The notes beneath the pieces were generated by a model, which had not been told where the DNA came from, did no database searches, and worked only from the letters and a program-made list of their open reading frames with translations. A program made the position numbers and the translations under genes. Source: Bacteroidales bacterium (GTDB lineage: Bacteria > Bacteroidota > Bacteroidia > Bacteroidales > UBA932). Taken from it: a stretch of 64,000 bases of DNA. The stretch lies in contig JAFUFP010000045.1 in assembly GCA_017469845.1 (NCBI GenBank), forward strand, positions 1 through 64,000. Direction: 5' to 3'. Shown piece by piece: positions 62,797 to 64,000 of the stretch (position 1 is its first letter; each line of letters starts with the position of its first letter).

Positions 62797-63486
62797 ATGA
62801 CCGCCTCAGAAAAAGCATATTACAGCGTCCACCCCAAGTTCCACATGGCGGTGGACTGCATCATTTTCGGCTTCGAAGACGGGGAACTCAGCCTCCTTCT
62901 GCTGAAGAGGAATTTCGAACCGGCGAAGGGCCAGTGGTCCCTTATGGGAGGATTCGTGGAGGAAGGAGAAAGCGTCGACGACGCCGCGAGAAGGATCGTC
63001 GCCCAGCTGACCGGTCTCACCGACATCTACATGAGGCAAGTAAAGACATACGGGAACGTGGACCGTGACCCCGGTGAAAGGGTCATCTCCTCCGCCTACT
63101 ACGCCCTTGTGGACATCAAAAAGTACGACCATACCCTCGTCCAGGCCCATAACGCCTTCTGGGTGAAGCTTCCTGAGGTCCCCCACCTCATCTTCGACCA
63201 CGATTCGATGGTGGCGGACGCCCTTAGGTTCATGCAGTACCAGGCGTCGATAAAGCCCGTGGGGATGAACCTCCTGCCGGAAGAATTCACCCTCACGCAG
63301 CTCCAGACCCTCTACGAGGCGATTTTCCGCGAGAGCATGGACAAGCGCAATTTCCGCAAGAAGATAGCTTCGATGGACTACATCGAGAAGACCGGGAAGA
63401 TCGACAAGACCCTTTCCAGAAAGGGAGCGGCCCTCTACAGGTTCAACCCCGAGCGGTTCAAGGAAAACGGACAATTCAAAATCTAA
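62797..63486 (+). CDS. araR: Nudix-family transcriptional regulator, AraR-like
   Basis: 229 residues. Residues about 15-150 are a Nudix fold whose signature is degenerate: GGFVEEGESVDDAARRIVAQLTG has lost the REUXEE catalytic residues, as in NrtR-type regulators. Residues about 155-229 are a winged-helix DNA-binding domain (FTLTQLQTLYEAIF, NFRKKIASMDYI). In Bacteroides thetaiotaomicron a protein of this type (AraR) binds L-arabinose and controls the arabinose genes. Next gene is a symporter 12 bases away, the same order as in that species as I recall it. Effector and targets here are inferred from this resemblance. Confidence 0.85.
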   Translation: MTASEKAYYSVHPKFHMAVDCIIFGFEDGELSLLLLKRNFEPAKGQWSLMGGFVEEGESVDDAARRIVAQLTGLTDIYMRQVKTYGNVDRDPGERVISSAYYALVDIKKYDHTLVQAHNAFWVKLPEVPHLIFDHDSMVADALRFMQYQASIKPVGMNLLPEEFTLTQLQTLYEAIFRESMDKRNFRKKIASMDYIEKTGKIDKTLSRKGAALYRFNPERFKENGQFKI

Positions 63487-63498
63487 CTACATATTTTT

Positions 63499-64000
63499 AT
63501 GAATTTCGTACAGCAGATCGGAGATACCTTCAGCGGTATCGACCTCTCCCAGACGATAGGGACTTCGGGCTTCAGGGCCGTCGACCTTATCATCCTGGTC
63601 ATTTACCTCATCATCCTCGTCTCATTGGGACTCTTCCTCGGAAGGACCAAGAAGGGCGAAACCAAGAGCGCGAATGACTACTTCCTCGCCGGCAACACCC
63701 TCACATGGTGGGCAGTCGGAGCGTCACTCATCGCCGCCAACATCTCGGCGGAGCAGTTCATCGGAATGTCAGGAACCGGTTTCCGTGACGGTATCGCCAC
63801 AGCGGCCTACGAGGTCATGGCTGCCATCACACTCATCGTGATCGGAAAGTTCCTCCTCCCTGTCATGTTGAAACAGAAGATCTTCACCATCCCCCAGTTC
63901 CTCAGGGAGCGTTACAACGACGGTGTCGGTCTCGCCTTCTCGATCCTCTGGCTCTTCCTCTATGTGTTCGTGAACCTCACCTCCGTGGCATGGCTCGGAG
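63499..64000 (+). CDS. Sodium/solute symporter family transporter (SSS), N-terminal part, cut by window edge
   Basis: Begins at ATG 63499 and is open to the end of the window (167 codons seen). At least four hydrophobic helices are visible. GRTKKGETKSANDYFLAGN and WWAVGASLIAANISAEQFIGMSGTG are hallmarks of the SGLT/SSS family, including the Na-site helix. Placed directly after the AraR-like gene, it is the probable L-arabinose importer. C-terminal half is outside the window. Confidence 0.88.
   Translation, partial: MNFVQQIGDTFSGIDLSQTIGTSGFRAVDLIILVIYLIILVSLGLFLGRTKKGETKSANDYFLAGNTLTWWAVGASLIAANISAEQFIGMSGTGFRDGIATAAYEVMAAITLIVIGKFLLPVMLKQKIFTIPQFLRERYNDGVGLAFSILWLFLYVFVNLTSVAWLG

Overview
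The window looks like a chromosomal segment of a polysaccharide-degrading member of the Bacteroidota, probably a gut or rumen Bacteroidales of moderate-to-high GC. The evidence is a SusC/SusD pair, many Sus-type lipoprotein signals, BACON and Peptidase C10 proteins, a periplasmic beta-propeller regulator with an AraC-type HTH, several TAnnTTTG (-7) promoter elements, and few strong Shine-Dalgarno sequences. The genus cannot be fixed from sequence alone. No rRNA, tRNA, CRISPR array, insertion sequence or phage was seen.

Layout. 1-58: first codons of an ECF-type sigma factor (minus). 339-7446: a GH43-like lipoprotein, a type-B carboxylesterase, an outer-membrane porin and two tandem CE1-like esterases. 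7595-9337: a stand-alone AAA-ATPase-like/PD-(D/E)XK protein. 9441-15810 (minus): a YitT membrane protein, a second type-B carboxylesterase, then a four-gene run (third CE1-like esterase, alpha/beta hydrolase, LOG-family protein, flavin reductase-like protein). 16021-25227 (plus): a tightly packed ten-gene operon with two methionine sulfoxide repair enzymes (an MsrA-acetyltransferase fusion and a free-methionine-R-sulfoxide reductase), an esterase-HAD fusion, a secreted HAD lipoprotein, a kinase, an M64 peptidase, an HD protein and a coiled-coil protein. 25.6-29.8 kb: a visibly AT-rich island with a C10 cysteine protease, two small secreted proteins and a TPR-HTH regulator.

30017-34364 (minus): glycine cleavage operon gcvT-gcvH-gcvPA-gcvPB with a split P-protein. 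34512-41193 (minus): a secreted nuclease, a GH120-like beta-xylosidase without signal peptide, a double SUMF1-domain lipoprotein, an arginase-fold protein and a Tat-exported metallo-beta-lactamase. 41507-42085: a uracil-DNA glycosylase-like protein.

42317-60490 is a polysaccharide utilization locus whose content fits arabinan or arabinose-rich pectin side chains. It has a GH51 lipoprotein divergent from a kinase-less HTCS-like regulator, then GH43 endo-arabinanase, surface glycan-binding lipoprotein, SusC, SusD, a second GH43, GH97 and a second GH51. 60714-60989 is a small repeat-built coiled-coil gene. 61121-64000 links the locus to the monosaccharide: a GH43 lipoprotein diverges from a Nudix-type regulator resembling Bacteroides AraR, followed by a sodium/solute symporter cut by the window edge. 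Inferred flow: surface arabinanases cut arabinan, SusCD imports oligosaccharides, periplasmic GH51/GH43/GH97 enzymes release L-arabinose, and the symporter under AraR-like control takes it up. The esterases and GH120 at the left suggest related capacity against esterified arabinoxylan.
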